Positions 8,653 to 16,772 of a stretch of 64,000 nucleotides of DNA are shown piece after piece. The position numbers and the translations under genes were made by a program. Below the pieces are notes generated by a model. The model was given only the letters and a program-made list of their open reading frames with translations. It made no database searches and was not told the DNA's origin. The stretch comes from G020354785 sp964521285. GTDB lineage: Bacteria; Bacteroidota; Bacteroidia; Bacteroidales; UBA10428. Location of the stretch: the NCBI GenBank assembly GCA_964521285.1, contig CAZFQS010000005.1, forward strand, positions 132,241-196,240, in the 5' to 3' direction. Position 1 is the stretch's first letter, and each line of letters opens with the position of its first letter.

Positions 8653-8997
8653 ATGAAATTAATAACAGCTATAATAAGAGACACTAAACTTGATGAAGTA
8701 CGGGAAGCCCTGATTGAAAATGAGATTACGCGAATTACGGTTATAAGGGTATCAGGTCACGGCCAGCAAACACGTGAACAAATATACAGGGGAAAAAAAA
8801 TTGTGCCGGGGCTTATTCCAAAAGTTAAGCTGGAAATCGCAGTTAATGATGCTTTTGTTGACATTACCGTGAATACTATTATTAATTCAGCAAGAACTAA
8901 CAAAGATGGAGAGGTTGGAGATGGAAAGATATTTATTACTCCGCTGGAGGAATGTATCAGAATACGTACAGGTGAAAGAGGAGGTAAAGCGATTTAA
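8653..8997 (+). CDS. glnK: PII nitrogen regulatory protein (GlnK type)
   Basis: A trimeric PII signal protein of 114 residues that binds ATP/ADP and 2-oxoglutarate and blocks Amt when nitrogen is plentiful. The C-terminal signature VGDGKIFITPLEECIRIRTGE is clear, and the T-loop lies at about residues 37-54. The T-loop keeps the first tyrosine (QIYRG, residue 45), but the position matching Tyr51 of E. coli GlnB, the uridylylation site, is isoleucine (RGKKI). Control by uridylylation at that site is therefore unlikely. The gene pairs with amt. It ends six bases before a convergent gene. Confidence 0.93.
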   Translation: MKLITAIIRDTKLDEVREALIENEITRITVIRVSGHGQQTREQIYRGKKIVPGLIPKVKLEIAVNDAFVDITVNTIINSARTNKDGEVGDGKIFITPLEECIRIRTGERGGKAI

Positions 8998-9003
8998 GAT
9001 TAG

Positions 9004-10263
9004 CTAACTGCTGAGTGCTTTTTGAAAATCATCTCCTGACGGGCTCTGGAATACCCTAAGTTCAAATTCCGGAATTACAGCCATGATATGATCAAATATA
9101 TCAGCCTGAATGCTTTCATAGTTTGCCCACCGCTGATCATTGCTGAAAACGTATACTTCAATAGGTATTCCTTTATCTGTAGGTTGTAATTGCCTTATAA
9201 GGAAGGTCATATTATTATGAATTTTCGGATGATACTGCAGATAACTTTCAAGGTATTTTCTGAATGTACCAATATTCGTCATTCTGCGTCCGTTTACGAT
9301 AACTGATTCGTCAATATTATTCTCTTTATTGTATAATTCAATTTCTGCCTGTTTTTCTTCAATATATCCTTTTAAAAACTGAATTTTTTTAAATTTTTCT
9401 ACCATTTCCTTTGTGCAAAATTTTACACTTTTCATATCAATATTAATAGAACGTTTAATTCGTCTTCCCCCTGATTCTTCCATACCTTTCCAGTTGGTAA
9501 AAGAATCAGATATCAGGGCATAAGTAGGTATTGTAATGATTGTTTTATCCCAGTTCTGTACTTTCACAGTATGGAGACTGATCTCTATAACCGTACCATC
9601 TGCATTATGCTTTGGCATTGTTATCCAGTCGCCGACTTTTATCATGTGGTTTGCTGAAAGCTGAATACTTGCAACAAATCCAAGCAAAGTATCCTTAAAA
9701 ACCAGAATTAGTATTGCAGCTATGGCCCCCAAACCTGCCAGCAGTCTGGTTACTTCCTTATTGAAAAGAATTGAAATTATCAGTAATATGGCAATAAAAT
9801 ATATAATAATCTTGACAACCTGTATATAACCTTTTATGGAGCGGCCTTTGGAAACAGGTAATGTCTGATATATATTATACAACCCATTAACTAAAGGATC
9901 AATTACCATTAAACTTAAAATAACTATATAAACTTTGATTGCTCCCTGAATAATTGTTACTATGCTTTCATAATCATATAAGACAAATCGTAACAGATAA
10001 AGTATTATTAGTGCAGGTGCCAGTTTTGAAAGGCGGATTAATATTTTTTTATCTAATAAAATATCATCCCAGATGGTTTTGCTCTTTTTAACTATTCGGG
10101 TAATTATATTTATAATTACTTTTTTTAAGATAAAATCAGCAATAATCGCAATGATAATTATAAGAAATATACCAACCAATATATTCAACAGGGACACATA
10201 ATTCTCCGGGAATCCCCACCTGATTAATAAATCTTTTATATTGAACAGAAACCTGGAGTCCAT
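9004..10263 (-). CDS. MscS-family mechanosensitive channel, YbdG/MscM type
   Basis: Membrane channel of 419 residues with about five N-terminal helices (residues 20-200). The conserved MscS pore and beta domain follow: GLGAIAAILILVFKDTLLGF, then SANHMIKVGDWITMPKHNADG and VQNWDKTIITIPTYALISDSFTNW. The stretch GRRIKRSINIDMKSVKFC closely follows E. coli YbdG, so I place it in that subfamily, which contributes to osmotic down-shock protection. The C-terminal cytoplasmic domain runs to about residue 419. It is separated from glnK by six bases, tail to tail, and is transcribed alone. Confidence 0.88.
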   Translation of the reverse strand: MDSRFLFNIKDLLIRWGFPENYVSLLNILVGIFLIIIIAIIADFILKKVIINIITRIVKKSKTIWDDILLDKKILIRLSKLAPALIILYLLRFVLYDYESIVTIIQGAIKVYIVILSLMVIDPLVNGLYNIYQTLPVSKGRSIKGYIQVVKIIIYFIAILLIISILFNKEVTRLLAGLGAIAAILILVFKDTLLGFVASIQLSANHMIKVGDWITMPKHNADGTVIEISLHTVKVQNWDKTIITIPTYALISDSFTNWKGMEESGGRRIKRSINIDMKSVKFCTKEMVEKFKKIQFLKGYIEEKQAEIELYNKENNIDESVIVNGRRMTNIGTFRKYLESYLQYHPKIHNNMTFLIRQLQPTDKGIPIEVYVFSNDQRWANYESIQADIFDHIMAVIPEFELRVFQSPSGDDFQKALSS

Positions 10264-10353
10264 TTTTAAAAATTTTTAAATAAGTATCTTAAAAAAAACA
10301 AAATTAAACTTTTATTATTGTGTTATAAAAGTTTAATTGTTCTTTAATAAGTG

Positions 10354-10390
10354 AAAAGGATAAAGGATAAAGGATAAAGGATTAAAGGGT
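10354..10390. repeat. Short tandem repeat AAGGATA
   Basis: Unit AAGGATA repeated about four times in the stretch aaaaggataaaggataaagg, followed by a degraded copy (attaaagggta). It lies just before a large hairpin. Likely a slipped-strand microsatellite; no function can be assigned. Confidence 0.6.
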
Positions 10391-10405
10391 AAGTGAAAAA
10401 TTACG

Positions 10406-10473
10406 AATCCGGGGTTGTCAAGGAAGTAGTTTTAATATAATAAAACTTTTTGCCTCCAGAACAACCCCGGATT
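10406..10473 (-). terminator. Large two-part hairpin downstream of the jelly-roll lipoprotein gene
   Basis: AATCCGGGGTTGT (10406-10418) and ACAACCCCGGATT (10461-10473) are perfect 13-base inverted repeats. Inside the loop AGTTTTA and TAAAACT form a second stem around ATATAA. Read on the minus strand the hairpin begins 23 bases after the stop of the jelly-roll gene and is followed by AATTTTTC, so a terminator is the simplest reading. The size and nesting also resemble a mobile palindromic element. Confidence 0.5.
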
Positions 10474-10496
10474 AGACATACGATATTGGTTATTAG

Positions 10497-11525
10497 CTAA
10501 TCGTCAAATCTGGTTCTCCTTCTTCTCTGTACTTTATATAACCAGTACCTGGTATAGTTTTCCTGGATTATTAGTCCAACCGGCCCCTCATATAATCCTC
10601 CAACACCGTGGGAATCATATACTCTTATAGCTATAAGATTACCTGTATCTTTCAGTTCAATATTTTCAGGAATATAGTAACCTCTGAATTCCCTGTACTG
10701 ACCGTTTGTTCTGATTACGCCATCCCGGGGATTAAAATCGCCGGTAAATCCTATAAGCTGACCATTTAAGTAAACCTGGTCTATGTCATCAATTTTGCCT
10801 AATAACAAAACCAGCTTTTCTGAACCTAAACCTGCCGGTAAGTCAAAGTTTTTTCGATACCAGGCAAAGCCATCATAATCTTCAAATCCCTGTTCTTCCC
10901 ATATTCCTGGTACAGACTGAGTAAACCAGTGTTCATCCTGATAATCGACTTCTTTCCAGATAAGACTGTCATTGGTTTTAAATTTCCAGTCACCTTCAAG
11001 ATTTAAATCAACATTAAACAGGTCGGATAAATATATTCCAAGATCACCTCTGATTATACCTCCATCCTCATAATGATCATATACTCTGACAGCTATTAAA
11101 TTATCCCTGGTAAAGTCTAATATATCTGATGGCAGAATATATTTCCTGTAAGTATTAGCTGCTGATTTGAAGTCGGGTGGAAAACCGCCTGTTGAGGCAA
11201 TAAGCCTGCCATTTACATATACCTCATCAACATCGTCTATCCTGCCCAGGTATAAGTAAAGATTCGAATCCTTATATTTTGGAGATAGCCTGAAACTCTT
11301 CCTGTACCATGCATACCCGTTGTAATTGTAATAGTTGCTCCTTTCCCATCGTGACGGGGCATATATCCGGTCCCACTTGCTGTCATCATATTCAGGTTCA
11401 GCCCATTCTTTTTTATCTCCAATTGAAAATCTCCATGTCCCTTTAAGATTTCTTATTTTTCCTTCTTTATATTCGCAGGAAATAAATAAAATTATAACTG
11501 CAGAAAAAATCAATACTTGTTTCAT
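10497..11525 (-). CDS. Lipoprotein with two GH2-type jelly-roll sugar-binding domains
   Basis: A 342-residue lipoprotein (lipobox LFISC, Cys17) made of two homologous halves. Each has the galactose-binding-like fold seen at the N-terminus of GH2 beta-galactosidases. Half one (about residues 25-168) and half two (about 176-322) share LKGTWRF/LEGDWKF, YNGYAWYRKSF/YDGFAWYRKNF, LGRIDDVDEVYVNGRLI/LGKIDDIDQVYLNGQLI and NLIAVRVYD. No GH2 catalytic TIM barrel is present, so it is probably a carbohydrate-binding or structural surface protein, not an enzyme. It lies 35 bases downstream of the small membrane protein gene in the same direction. Internal duplication is the notable point. Confidence 0.75.
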   Translation of the reverse strand: MKQVLIFSAVIILFISCEYKEGKIRNLKGTWRFSIGDKKEWAEPEYDDSKWDRIYAPSRWERSNYYNYNGYAWYRKSFRLSPKYKDSNLYLYLGRIDDVDEVYVNGRLIASTGGFPPDFKSAANTYRKYILPSDILDFTRDNLIAVRVYDHYEDGGIIRGDLGIYLSDLFNVDLNLEGDWKFKTNDSLIWKEVDYQDEHWFTQSVPGIWEEQGFEDYDGFAWYRKNFDLPAGLGSEKLVLLLGKIDDIDQVYLNGQLIGFTGDFNPRDGVIRTNGQYREFRGYYIPENIELKDTGNLIAIRVYDSHGVGGLYEGPVGLIIQENYTRYWLYKVQRRRRTRFDD

Positions 11526-11560
11526 AATAAATTAAATTTTATTAGATAGATTAATTTTCA

Positions 11561-11911
11561 CTATTTCTCATTTTTGTTGCCTATAAATTGTGTTATTAGC
11601 AAACTCAGGCCTCCAAAAAGAAAAATAGATGAAAAATAAGCTACTCCGCTTTCAGGAAAAATATAAGTATAGTTGGCAATCAAACTGCCTACTATTATTC
11701 CTATAGCTATAGCTATAAGGAATATACCAATTTTTAAAGATACTTTGCCTCCTCTTCCTATTTCTGATTTAAGAATAGAAGGATCTGCGCCTTTTTCAAG
11801 AATTTTTATTCTTTCCTGGTTTCTGCTTCTCAGATATATCACTCCAAGAACTAGTCCGGTTATTGACGCAAAGATGATAAAAACAATAATTACTCCGCCC
11901 ATTGGTGCCAT
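11561..11911 (-). CDS. Small membrane protein, DUF6249-like
   Basis: A 116-residue protein with a membrane helix at about residues 5-26, a short cytoplasmic stretch with the family-like ERIKILEKGADPSI, and two more helices (about 58-80 and 90-108). This order matches DUF6249 proteins of Bacteroidota, which often lie beside ECF sigma-factor genes, as here (divergent, 216 bases apart). Function unknown; a role as a membrane partner in the sigma regulon is inferred from position only. Confidence 0.6.
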   Translation of the reverse strand: MAPMGGVIIVFIIFASITGLVLGVIYLRSRNQERIKILEKGADPSILKSEIGRGGKVSLKIGIFLIAIAIGIIVGSLIANYTYIFPESGVAYFSSIFLFGGLSLLITQFIGNKNEK

Positions 11912-12127
11912 GATTTTAAATTTTTAAATTAATAATTCATTTTTCAGTCATTATGACGCCATAATAATAAATCGGTTACACTTTATAAAAATATTTTCTC
12001 TTCATTGTCATATTTGTCTATTTTTCAATATTATAAGTAAATTAGTCATATTATTAGTCTTTTCTATACAAAATATTTAAATTAGATATTTGTAACCGTA
12101 ATCTTATTTAAAGCGTCAAATCTCCGG

Positions 12128-12703
12128 ATGCAAACAAAAGAAGATAGTTATTATATATCCAGTATACTGGCTGGTAATATATCAGACTTTTCAATACTTA
12201 TAGATAAATACAAAGATATGGTTTATACTTTAGCTTACAGGATAGTCGGAAACCGTGAAGATGCCGAGGAACTGGCACAGGATGTGTTTGTCAAGGTTTA
12301 TAGATACTTAAAAAATTTCAGGGGACAATCCAAATTTTCTACATGGATATACAGTATTACTTATAATACATCAATATCAAAAGTCAGAAAAAAACAAATA
12401 GAAAGTGTTTCGCTAAATAATCATGATAATACCAGGTACGATATAATTGACGATGGATATGAAGAATATTATAATTTTGATAAAGTTCCTGTGGAATTAT
12501 TAAAACAGGCTCTTGATGAATTAAATCCGGTTGATAAGTCAATACTGACTTTGTATTATCAGGATGATAAACCTGTTAAAGAGATATCAAAAGTAACGGG
12601 TTTAACTGATTCAAATGTGAAAGTCAGACTGCACCGCAGCAGACAAAAATTATTTCAAAAATTACAGGTATTATTTAAAGAGGAATTAACAGATTTATTA
12701 TGA
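12128..12703 (+). CDS. ECF-type RNA polymerase sigma factor
   Basis: Sigma-70 family protein of 191 residues. Region 2 (about residues 20-90) reads LIDKYKDMVYTLAYRIVGNRED then AEELAQDVFVKVYRYL and FSTWIYSITYNTSISKVRKK. Region 4 (about 135-185) contains LNPVDKSILTLYYQDD and a helix-turn-helix ISKVTGLTDSNVKVRLHRSRQKL. Length and layout are those of RpoE-like ECF factors. The stop overlaps the start of the next gene by four bases (ATGA), so the two are translationally coupled and the partner probably restrains the sigma factor. Confidence 0.92.
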   Translation: MQTKEDSYYISSILAGNISDFSILIDKYKDMVYTLAYRIVGNREDAEELAQDVFVKVYRYLKNFRGQSKFSTWIYSITYNTSISKVRKKQIESVSLNNHDNTRYDIIDDGYEEYYNFDKVPVELLKQALDELNPVDKSILTLYYQDDKPVKEISKVTGLTDSNVKVRLHRSRQKLFQKLQVLFKEELTDLL

Positions 12704-13131
12704 AAGAAGAAGAAATTTATAATAAAAAGGCAAAAGAGTTTTTCAGCAAGATCGGACTGGAAAAGACATCTTCGGATTTTACAAGTGTTGTTATGGGGAG
12801 GATTCAGGTTGAACCGGGAATTGAAAAAAGTAAAATACTTCCTGGATTACCTTATTTTTTAATAGCAATGTTCTTTACAGCTGGAATTCTTATTCTTCCT
12901 TTTAACAATTATATACTGAGTTTTATAAATGATTTGGTAAATATAGTTTTAAATGTTGATTACACCTTTATATACGACATTATTATCAGTATAACAGATA
13001 CAATTATAGATTATGCTATATCATCAACAGCGCTGATTATTTTAACATTAACTGTAATACTATTTCTTATCTTGATTTTTATAAATTATTCGGGCTACAA
13101 ATATGAAATTGCCAGAATTCAGATTTCATAA
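12700..13131 (+). CDS. Membrane protein coupled to the ECF sigma factor, putative anti-sigma factor
   Basis: A 143-residue protein with a soluble N-terminus (about residues 1-45; includes SSDFTSVVMGRI, a segment common in proteins encoded after ECF sigma genes in this phylum) and two or three membrane helices (about 48-65, 85-103 and 108-130). It has no zinc-binding HxxxCxxC anti-sigma motif. The ATGA overlap with the sigma gene and the topology support an anti-sigma role by inference; sequence alone does not prove it. Confidence 0.55.
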   Translation: MKEEEIYNKKAKEFFSKIGLEKTSSDFTSVVMGRIQVEPGIEKSKILPGLPYFLIAMFFTAGILILPFNNYILSFINDLVNIVLNVDYTFIYDIIISITDTIIDYAISSTALIILTLTVILFLILIFINYSGYKYEIARIQIS

Positions 13132-13139
13132 CAACGAAT

Positions 13140-13230
13140 CAGGAATAATAGCCGGTTTTATGACATTTTATAGTTATAATAAACCAAAACAGATTATGGT
13201 TGTGTGCTTTAGATAATTCCTGGTTTTTCG
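13140..13230. terminator. Possible long stem-loop between convergent genes
   Basis: CAGGAAT (13140-13146) pairs with ATTCCTG (13216-13222), enclosing further weaker complementarity (GGTTTTAT with ATAAACC) and followed by GTTTTTCG. It sits between the putative anti-sigma gene and the convergent FKBP gene. The long loop makes it a weak terminator candidate. Confidence 0.3.
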
Positions 13231-13231
13231 T

Positions 13232-13939
13232 TTATTCAGACTTAATGACTTCCAGAAGTTCTATTTCAAAAATCAGAGCCATGTTTGGTTCCAGCAAAGA
13301 TCCGGGCCTTACTCTCTGTCCATAAGCCAGTTCAGTTGGAATGTATAATTCCCATTTTCCTCCTTCTTTCATTAACTGAAGTGCTTCCTGCCATCCCTTG
13401 ATTACACCTTTTACAGTAAATTCTGCTGGTTCACCGCGTTTATAAGAACTGTCGAATTCTTTACCGTCAATTAGATATCCCCGGTAGTTGCATTTTACTT
13501 TATCATTTAATGTAGGTGTTATTCCTGTACCTTCTTTTATTATCTTGTACTGTAACCCTGATTCCGTAACATTCACATCTTTATTCTTCTTATTTCTGGC
13601 AAGAAAAATCTCGCCCTCATCTAAATTATGTTGCATACGCTCATCCCTGGCTTTTCTAAAATGATTGTTTAAAATCTGTGTAATCTCTTCTCTTGTAAAT
13701 ACAGTATCTTTATCATTACTGTAAACGCTTTTAATAGCCATAGTAACCGCATCTATATTTAATCTGTCAACATAATTTGAATATTTCAGGCTGTTTGCAA
13801 ATGAAAGTCCGAATGCAAAACTTGCTGAATCCAGTTCGTTGTTGAGTGATATTTTTTTACCACGTTTTATACTATCACCACAGGAAACTGTTATGCAGGA
13901 TATAACAACAATAATTACTAAATTCTTAAAATTTTTCAT
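13232..13939 (-). CDS. FKBP-type peptidyl-prolyl cis-trans isomerase, lipoprotein
   Basis: Envelope folding factor of the Mip/FkpA group, 235 residues. Signal with lipobox ITVSC (Cys20); N-terminal dimerisation domain (about residues 32-110, beginning LDSASFAFGLSFANSL); C-terminal FKBP domain (about 125-232) with DKVKCNYRGYLIDGKEFDSS, GVIKGWQEALQLMKEG and IPTELAYGQR. The FK506-pocket residues are present. Transcribed alone, with a strong promoter of its own. Confidence 0.93.
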   Translation of the reverse strand: MKNFKNLVIIVVISCITVSCGDSIKRGKKISLNNELDSASFAFGLSFANSLKYSNYVDRLNIDAVTMAIKSVYSNDKDTVFTREEITQILNNHFRKARDERMQHNLDEGEIFLARNKKNKDVNVTESGLQYKIIKEGTGITPTLNDKVKCNYRGYLIDGKEFDSSYKRGEPAEFTVKGVIKGWQEALQLMKEGGKWELYIPTELAYGQRVRPGSLLEPNMALIFEIELLEVIKSE

Positions 13940-13973
13940 GATTTATTTTTATAAGACGTTATGTTTTAATATG

Positions 13974-14004
13974 CGAATATAAATTTATGAATTGATATTT
14001 CAAA
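13974..14004 (-). promoter_or_regulatory. Promoter for the FKBP gene
   Basis: On the minus strand TTTG (14004-14001), a 19-base spacer and TATATTCG (13981-13974) match the consensus TTTG-N19-TAnnTTTG with one mismatch. Confidence 0.6.
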
Positions 14005-14187
14005 ATGAGTTAACTTATCAATAAGAATTTATCTTTATTCAAATGGACCATGTTAATGTTAGTAACCCCTTATATGCGGTCATTTCAAATTTAGAACCTT
14101 ATTTAAATTATATATATATTTTTTAATTATTTTAATATTCTGTATGTTAATAATTACTAAATTGCCTTATTAATTTTAAATCCTATT

Positions 14188-14895
14188 ATGATATACCTGT
14201 TTAACAGATATTACAGGGCAATACTGTTATTTATTCCGGCATTATTCGTGCAGTCAATATATTCAATTAATTGTAAAAACAATGAATCAGATATTGTTAA
14301 CCTGGATAAATTTAATAAAAATATCACATATGAAAAACATGTATCCTTTACAGATGATTCATTAAATCAGGCGAAAAGCAAAGAAGATACTCTGGGGGGA
14401 CAAATCAGACTAGTGAAAGAAATAAACGGAATAAAGATATACCAGTATGTAACTCAAGATTCTGAAGAAGATTCTTTAGATTCATTATTATTGATTTCTG
14501 ATATTAAAACTCCTATGGTACATTCTGTTCGAAATGAACAATCAGAAACTGATGAATTTAAAATTTTGTTGTCATCACCATACAGTAAATTAAATCCAAT
14601 ACCGTCAGACATAAATTTACCTGATGGATTAATCTTCAGGATTCAGCTGGGAGCATTTAGTAAACCGGTTTCAAACGATACATTCAAAGGATTATCGCCC
14701 GTATCATATGAGTTAGTAAATGGAAAGATAAAATATTATGCCGGTATTTTTTATTCATCGGAAAGTGCCGGAAAGGCATTAAAAGAGATAAGAGAATATG
14801 GATTTTCAGATTCTTTTTTAGTACCATTTTACAATGGTAAAATAATTTCAATTGAAAAGGCCAAGGAGATTGAATATTCACAAATAAAATTGTAA
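14188..14895 (+). CDS. Secreted SPOR-domain-like protein
   Basis: A 235-residue protein with an N-terminal hydrophobic signal (AILLFIPALFVQSIYS). The C-terminal 90 residues read LIFRIQLGAFSKPVSNDTF and YYAGIFYSSESAGKALKEIREYG. This is the beta-alpha-beta pattern of SPOR peptidoglycan-binding domains as seen in Bacteroidota (VQIGAF... YxxGxF). The middle part is low in structure and rich in Ser and Asp. SPOR domains bind denuded glycan at division sites. The fragment before the SPOR domain is not recognisable. It precedes clpS on the same strand with a separate promoter. Confidence 0.65.
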   Translation: MIYLFNRYYRAILLFIPALFVQSIYSINCKNNESDIVNLDKFNKNITYEKHVSFTDDSLNQAKSKEDTLGGQIRLVKEINGIKIYQYVTQDSEEDSLDSLLLISDIKTPMVHSVRNEQSETDEFKILLSSPYSKLNPIPSDINLPDGLIFRIQLGAFSKPVSNDTFKGLSPVSYELVNGKIKYYAGIFYSSESAGKALKEIREYGFSDSFLVPFYNGKIISIEKAKEIEYSQIKL

Positions 14896-14924
14896 ATATT
14901 TCTTACATATATTAGAAAATTTTA

Positions 14925-14932
14925 TATTTTTG
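14925..14932 (+). promoter_or_regulatory. -7 element before clpS
   Basis: TATTTTTG matches TAnnTTTG, 58 bases before the clpS ATG. No good -33 TTTG is placed correctly, so this is a partial match. Confidence 0.3.
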
Positions 14933-14990
14933 AGAAGCCTTAAAATGACTTTAAATATTTTGAGGATAATTATTAAACAAGAATCTGACG

Positions 14991-15278
14991 ATGGGCAAAA
15001 AGGAATATATGGACAGCCGTCCAAAACTTAAGGAATATATTGATGAAGATATAGTTAAATGCAAATTCCTGGTTTTGCATAATGATGATATCCATACATT
15101 TGATTATGTTATTGAATCTTTGATTAGTATATGTAAAATGGATACTGTACAGGCTGAGCAATGCACTTTTTTGGTGCATTATAAGGGGAAATGTGATATA
15201 AAAAAAGGTACTGCACGTTATCTTAAACCGCTCAAAGATGGATTAACAGACAGGGGTTTAAATGCAACTATTGAATAA
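14991..15278 (+). CDS. clpS: ATP-dependent Clp protease adaptor ClpS
   Basis: A 95-residue ClpS adaptor that hands N-degron substrates to ClpA-ClpP. The core KFLVLHNDDIHTFDYVIESLISIC carries the conserved Asn-Asp-Asp of the N-degron pocket. The C-terminal part has the matching segments CTFLVHYKGKCDIKKG and LKDGLTDRGLNATIE. The N-terminal extension is short and charged. It is followed 24 bases later by nfeD-floA on the same strand. Confidence 0.9.
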   Translation: MGKKEYMDSRPKLKEYIDEDIVKCKFLVLHNDDIHTFDYVIESLISICKMDTVQAEQCTFLVHYKGKCDIKKGTARYLKPLKDGLTDRGLNATIE

Positions 15279-15302
15279 TTCAACCGAATTTCTACTATCT
15301 TT

Positions 15303-15773
15303 ATGTCACCTATTGCTATTGCACTATTAATATTACTGGGAATTTTGCTTTTGCTTATTGAATTTCTTATAATTCCAGGAGTTACAATTGCCGGAATAGG
15401 AGGATTCATACTCATAGCCGGAGGAATATTTTCAGCATATCGTTCACATGGTTCAAAATTTGGGAATATTACTTTAGCAATAACCGTTCTGGTACTGATA
15501 ATTATATTCTCTTTTGCTCTCAGGTCACGAACGTGGAAGAAAATTGCACTCGATACAAAAATTAATAGTTCAGTTGACAATATAAAAAAGGAAGGAAGAT
15601 TTACTGTTGGTGAAAGAGGAAAAACAATTACAAGATTAGCGCCTATTGGTAAAGCAATGTTTAATAACAAAATTATAGAAGCAAAATCATTATCTGGTTA
15701 TATTGATGAGAATACTGAAGTTGAAATAATAAAAATTCAAAATACAAACGTTATTGTTAAACCATTAAAATAA
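15303..15773 (+). CDS. NfeD family membrane protein
   Basis: A 156-residue protein with two or three N-terminal helices (LLILLGILLLLIEFLIIPGV, a glycine-rich second helix, and about residues 60-77). A small C-terminal OB-fold (about 95-155) has GERGKTITRLAPIGKAMFNNKIIEAKSLSGYIDENTEVEI split over its strands. This is the short NfeD form without the ClpP-like protease domain. It is encoded immediately before floA (nine bases), the standard partner in membrane microdomains. Confidence 0.88.
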   Translation: MSPIAIALLILLGILLLLIEFLIIPGVTIAGIGGFILIAGGIFSAYRSHGSKFGNITLAITVLVLIIIFSFALRSRTWKKIALDTKINSSVDNIKKEGRFTVGERGKTITRLAPIGKAMFNNKIIEAKSLSGYIDENTEVEIIKIQNTNVIVKPLK

Positions 15774-15782
15774 TTAAGTATT

Positions 15783-16772
15783 ATGGGAACAGGTATTGGA
15801 ACATATATTCTTTATATAGTTGGAGTTTTAGTTTTCCTGATGATTGTACTTTATTTTGTGCCACTGGGATTATGGTTTCAGGCTCTGGTATCGGGTGTGA
15901 GAATTTCTCTTGTACAGCTTATTTTTATGAGATGGAGAAAAGTCCCTCCTTCAATAATTGTAAGGGCATTGATCGAAGGAACCAAAGCCGGGCTCATATT
16001 GAACAGAAATGATTTAGAGGCACATTATCTTGCAGGCGGGCATGTTGAAAAAGTTGTACATGCACTTGTTTCTGCTGAAAAAGCAAATATTGATTTACAG
16101 TTTAATATGGCTACTGCTATTGATCTGGCAGGCAGAGATGTATTTGAGGCAGTGCAGATGTCGGTAAATCCTAAAGTTATTAATACACCACCTGTTACTG
16201 CAGTATCAAAAGACGGTATTCAACTTATCGCCAAGGCCAGGGTGACTTTAAGGGCCAATATTAAACAACTTGTAGGAGGAGCCGGAGAAGAAACCGTTTT
16301 GGCAAGAGTAGGAGAGGGCATAGTTTCTTCGATAGGTTCTTCTCATTCTCACAAAGTAGTTCTTGAGAATCCTGATTTCATTTCCAAGGTAGTTTTGGAG
16401 AAAGGACTGGATGCAGGAACAGCTTTTGAAATACTGTCAATAGATATTGCTGATATTGATATTGGTAAAAACATTGGTGCAGTATTACAGATGGATCAGG
16501 CAAATGCTGATAAAAATATAGCACAGGCAAAAGCAGAGGAGAGAAGAGCTATGGCCGTTGCTTTAGAGCAGGAAATGAAAGCTAAAGCTCAGGAAGCGCG
16601 TGCAAAAGTCATAGAAGCTGAAGTTCAGATTCCTTTGGCTATGGCTGAAGCTTTCAAAGCCGGAAATCTGGGTATAATGGATTACTTTAGGATGAAAAAC
16701 ATAGAAGCTGATACACTGATGAGGGATTCTATTGCTAAAACACCGGATAAGCCGGAACCGGGGAAAAAATAA
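15783..16772 (+). CDS. floA: Flotillin-like protein FloA
   Basis: A 329-residue SPFH/flotillin-type scaffold (former UPF0365) that organises membrane microdomains. An N-terminal membrane segment (YILYIVGVLVFLMIVLYFV) is followed by the SPFH-like domain with PPSIIVRALIEGTKAGL and NTPPVTAVSKDGIQL. The C-terminal part is helical and rich in Ala, Glu and Lys (about residues 240-300). Length and sequence follow Bacillus FloA (YqfA). Operon with nfeD. Confidence 0.92.
   Translation: MGTGIGTYILYIVGVLVFLMIVLYFVPLGLWFQALVSGVRISLVQLIFMRWRKVPPSIIVRALIEGTKAGLILNRNDLEAHYLAGGHVEKVVHALVSAEKANIDLQFNMATAIDLAGRDVFEAVQMSVNPKVINTPPVTAVSKDGIQLIAKARVTLRANIKQLVGGAGEETVLARVGEGIVSSIGSSHSHKVVLENPDFISKVVLEKGLDAGTAFEILSIDIADIDIGKNIGAVLQMDQANADKNIAQAKAEERRAMAVALEQEMKAKAQEARAKVIEAEVQIPLAMAEAFKAGNLGIMDYFRMKNIEADTLMRDSIAKTPDKPEPGKK

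Noticed and set aside
15218..15670. Minus-strand frame of 150 codons opposite nfeD
   Set aside because: Shadow of the NfeD coding sequence; its hydrophobic segments mirror the membrane helices on the plus strand.
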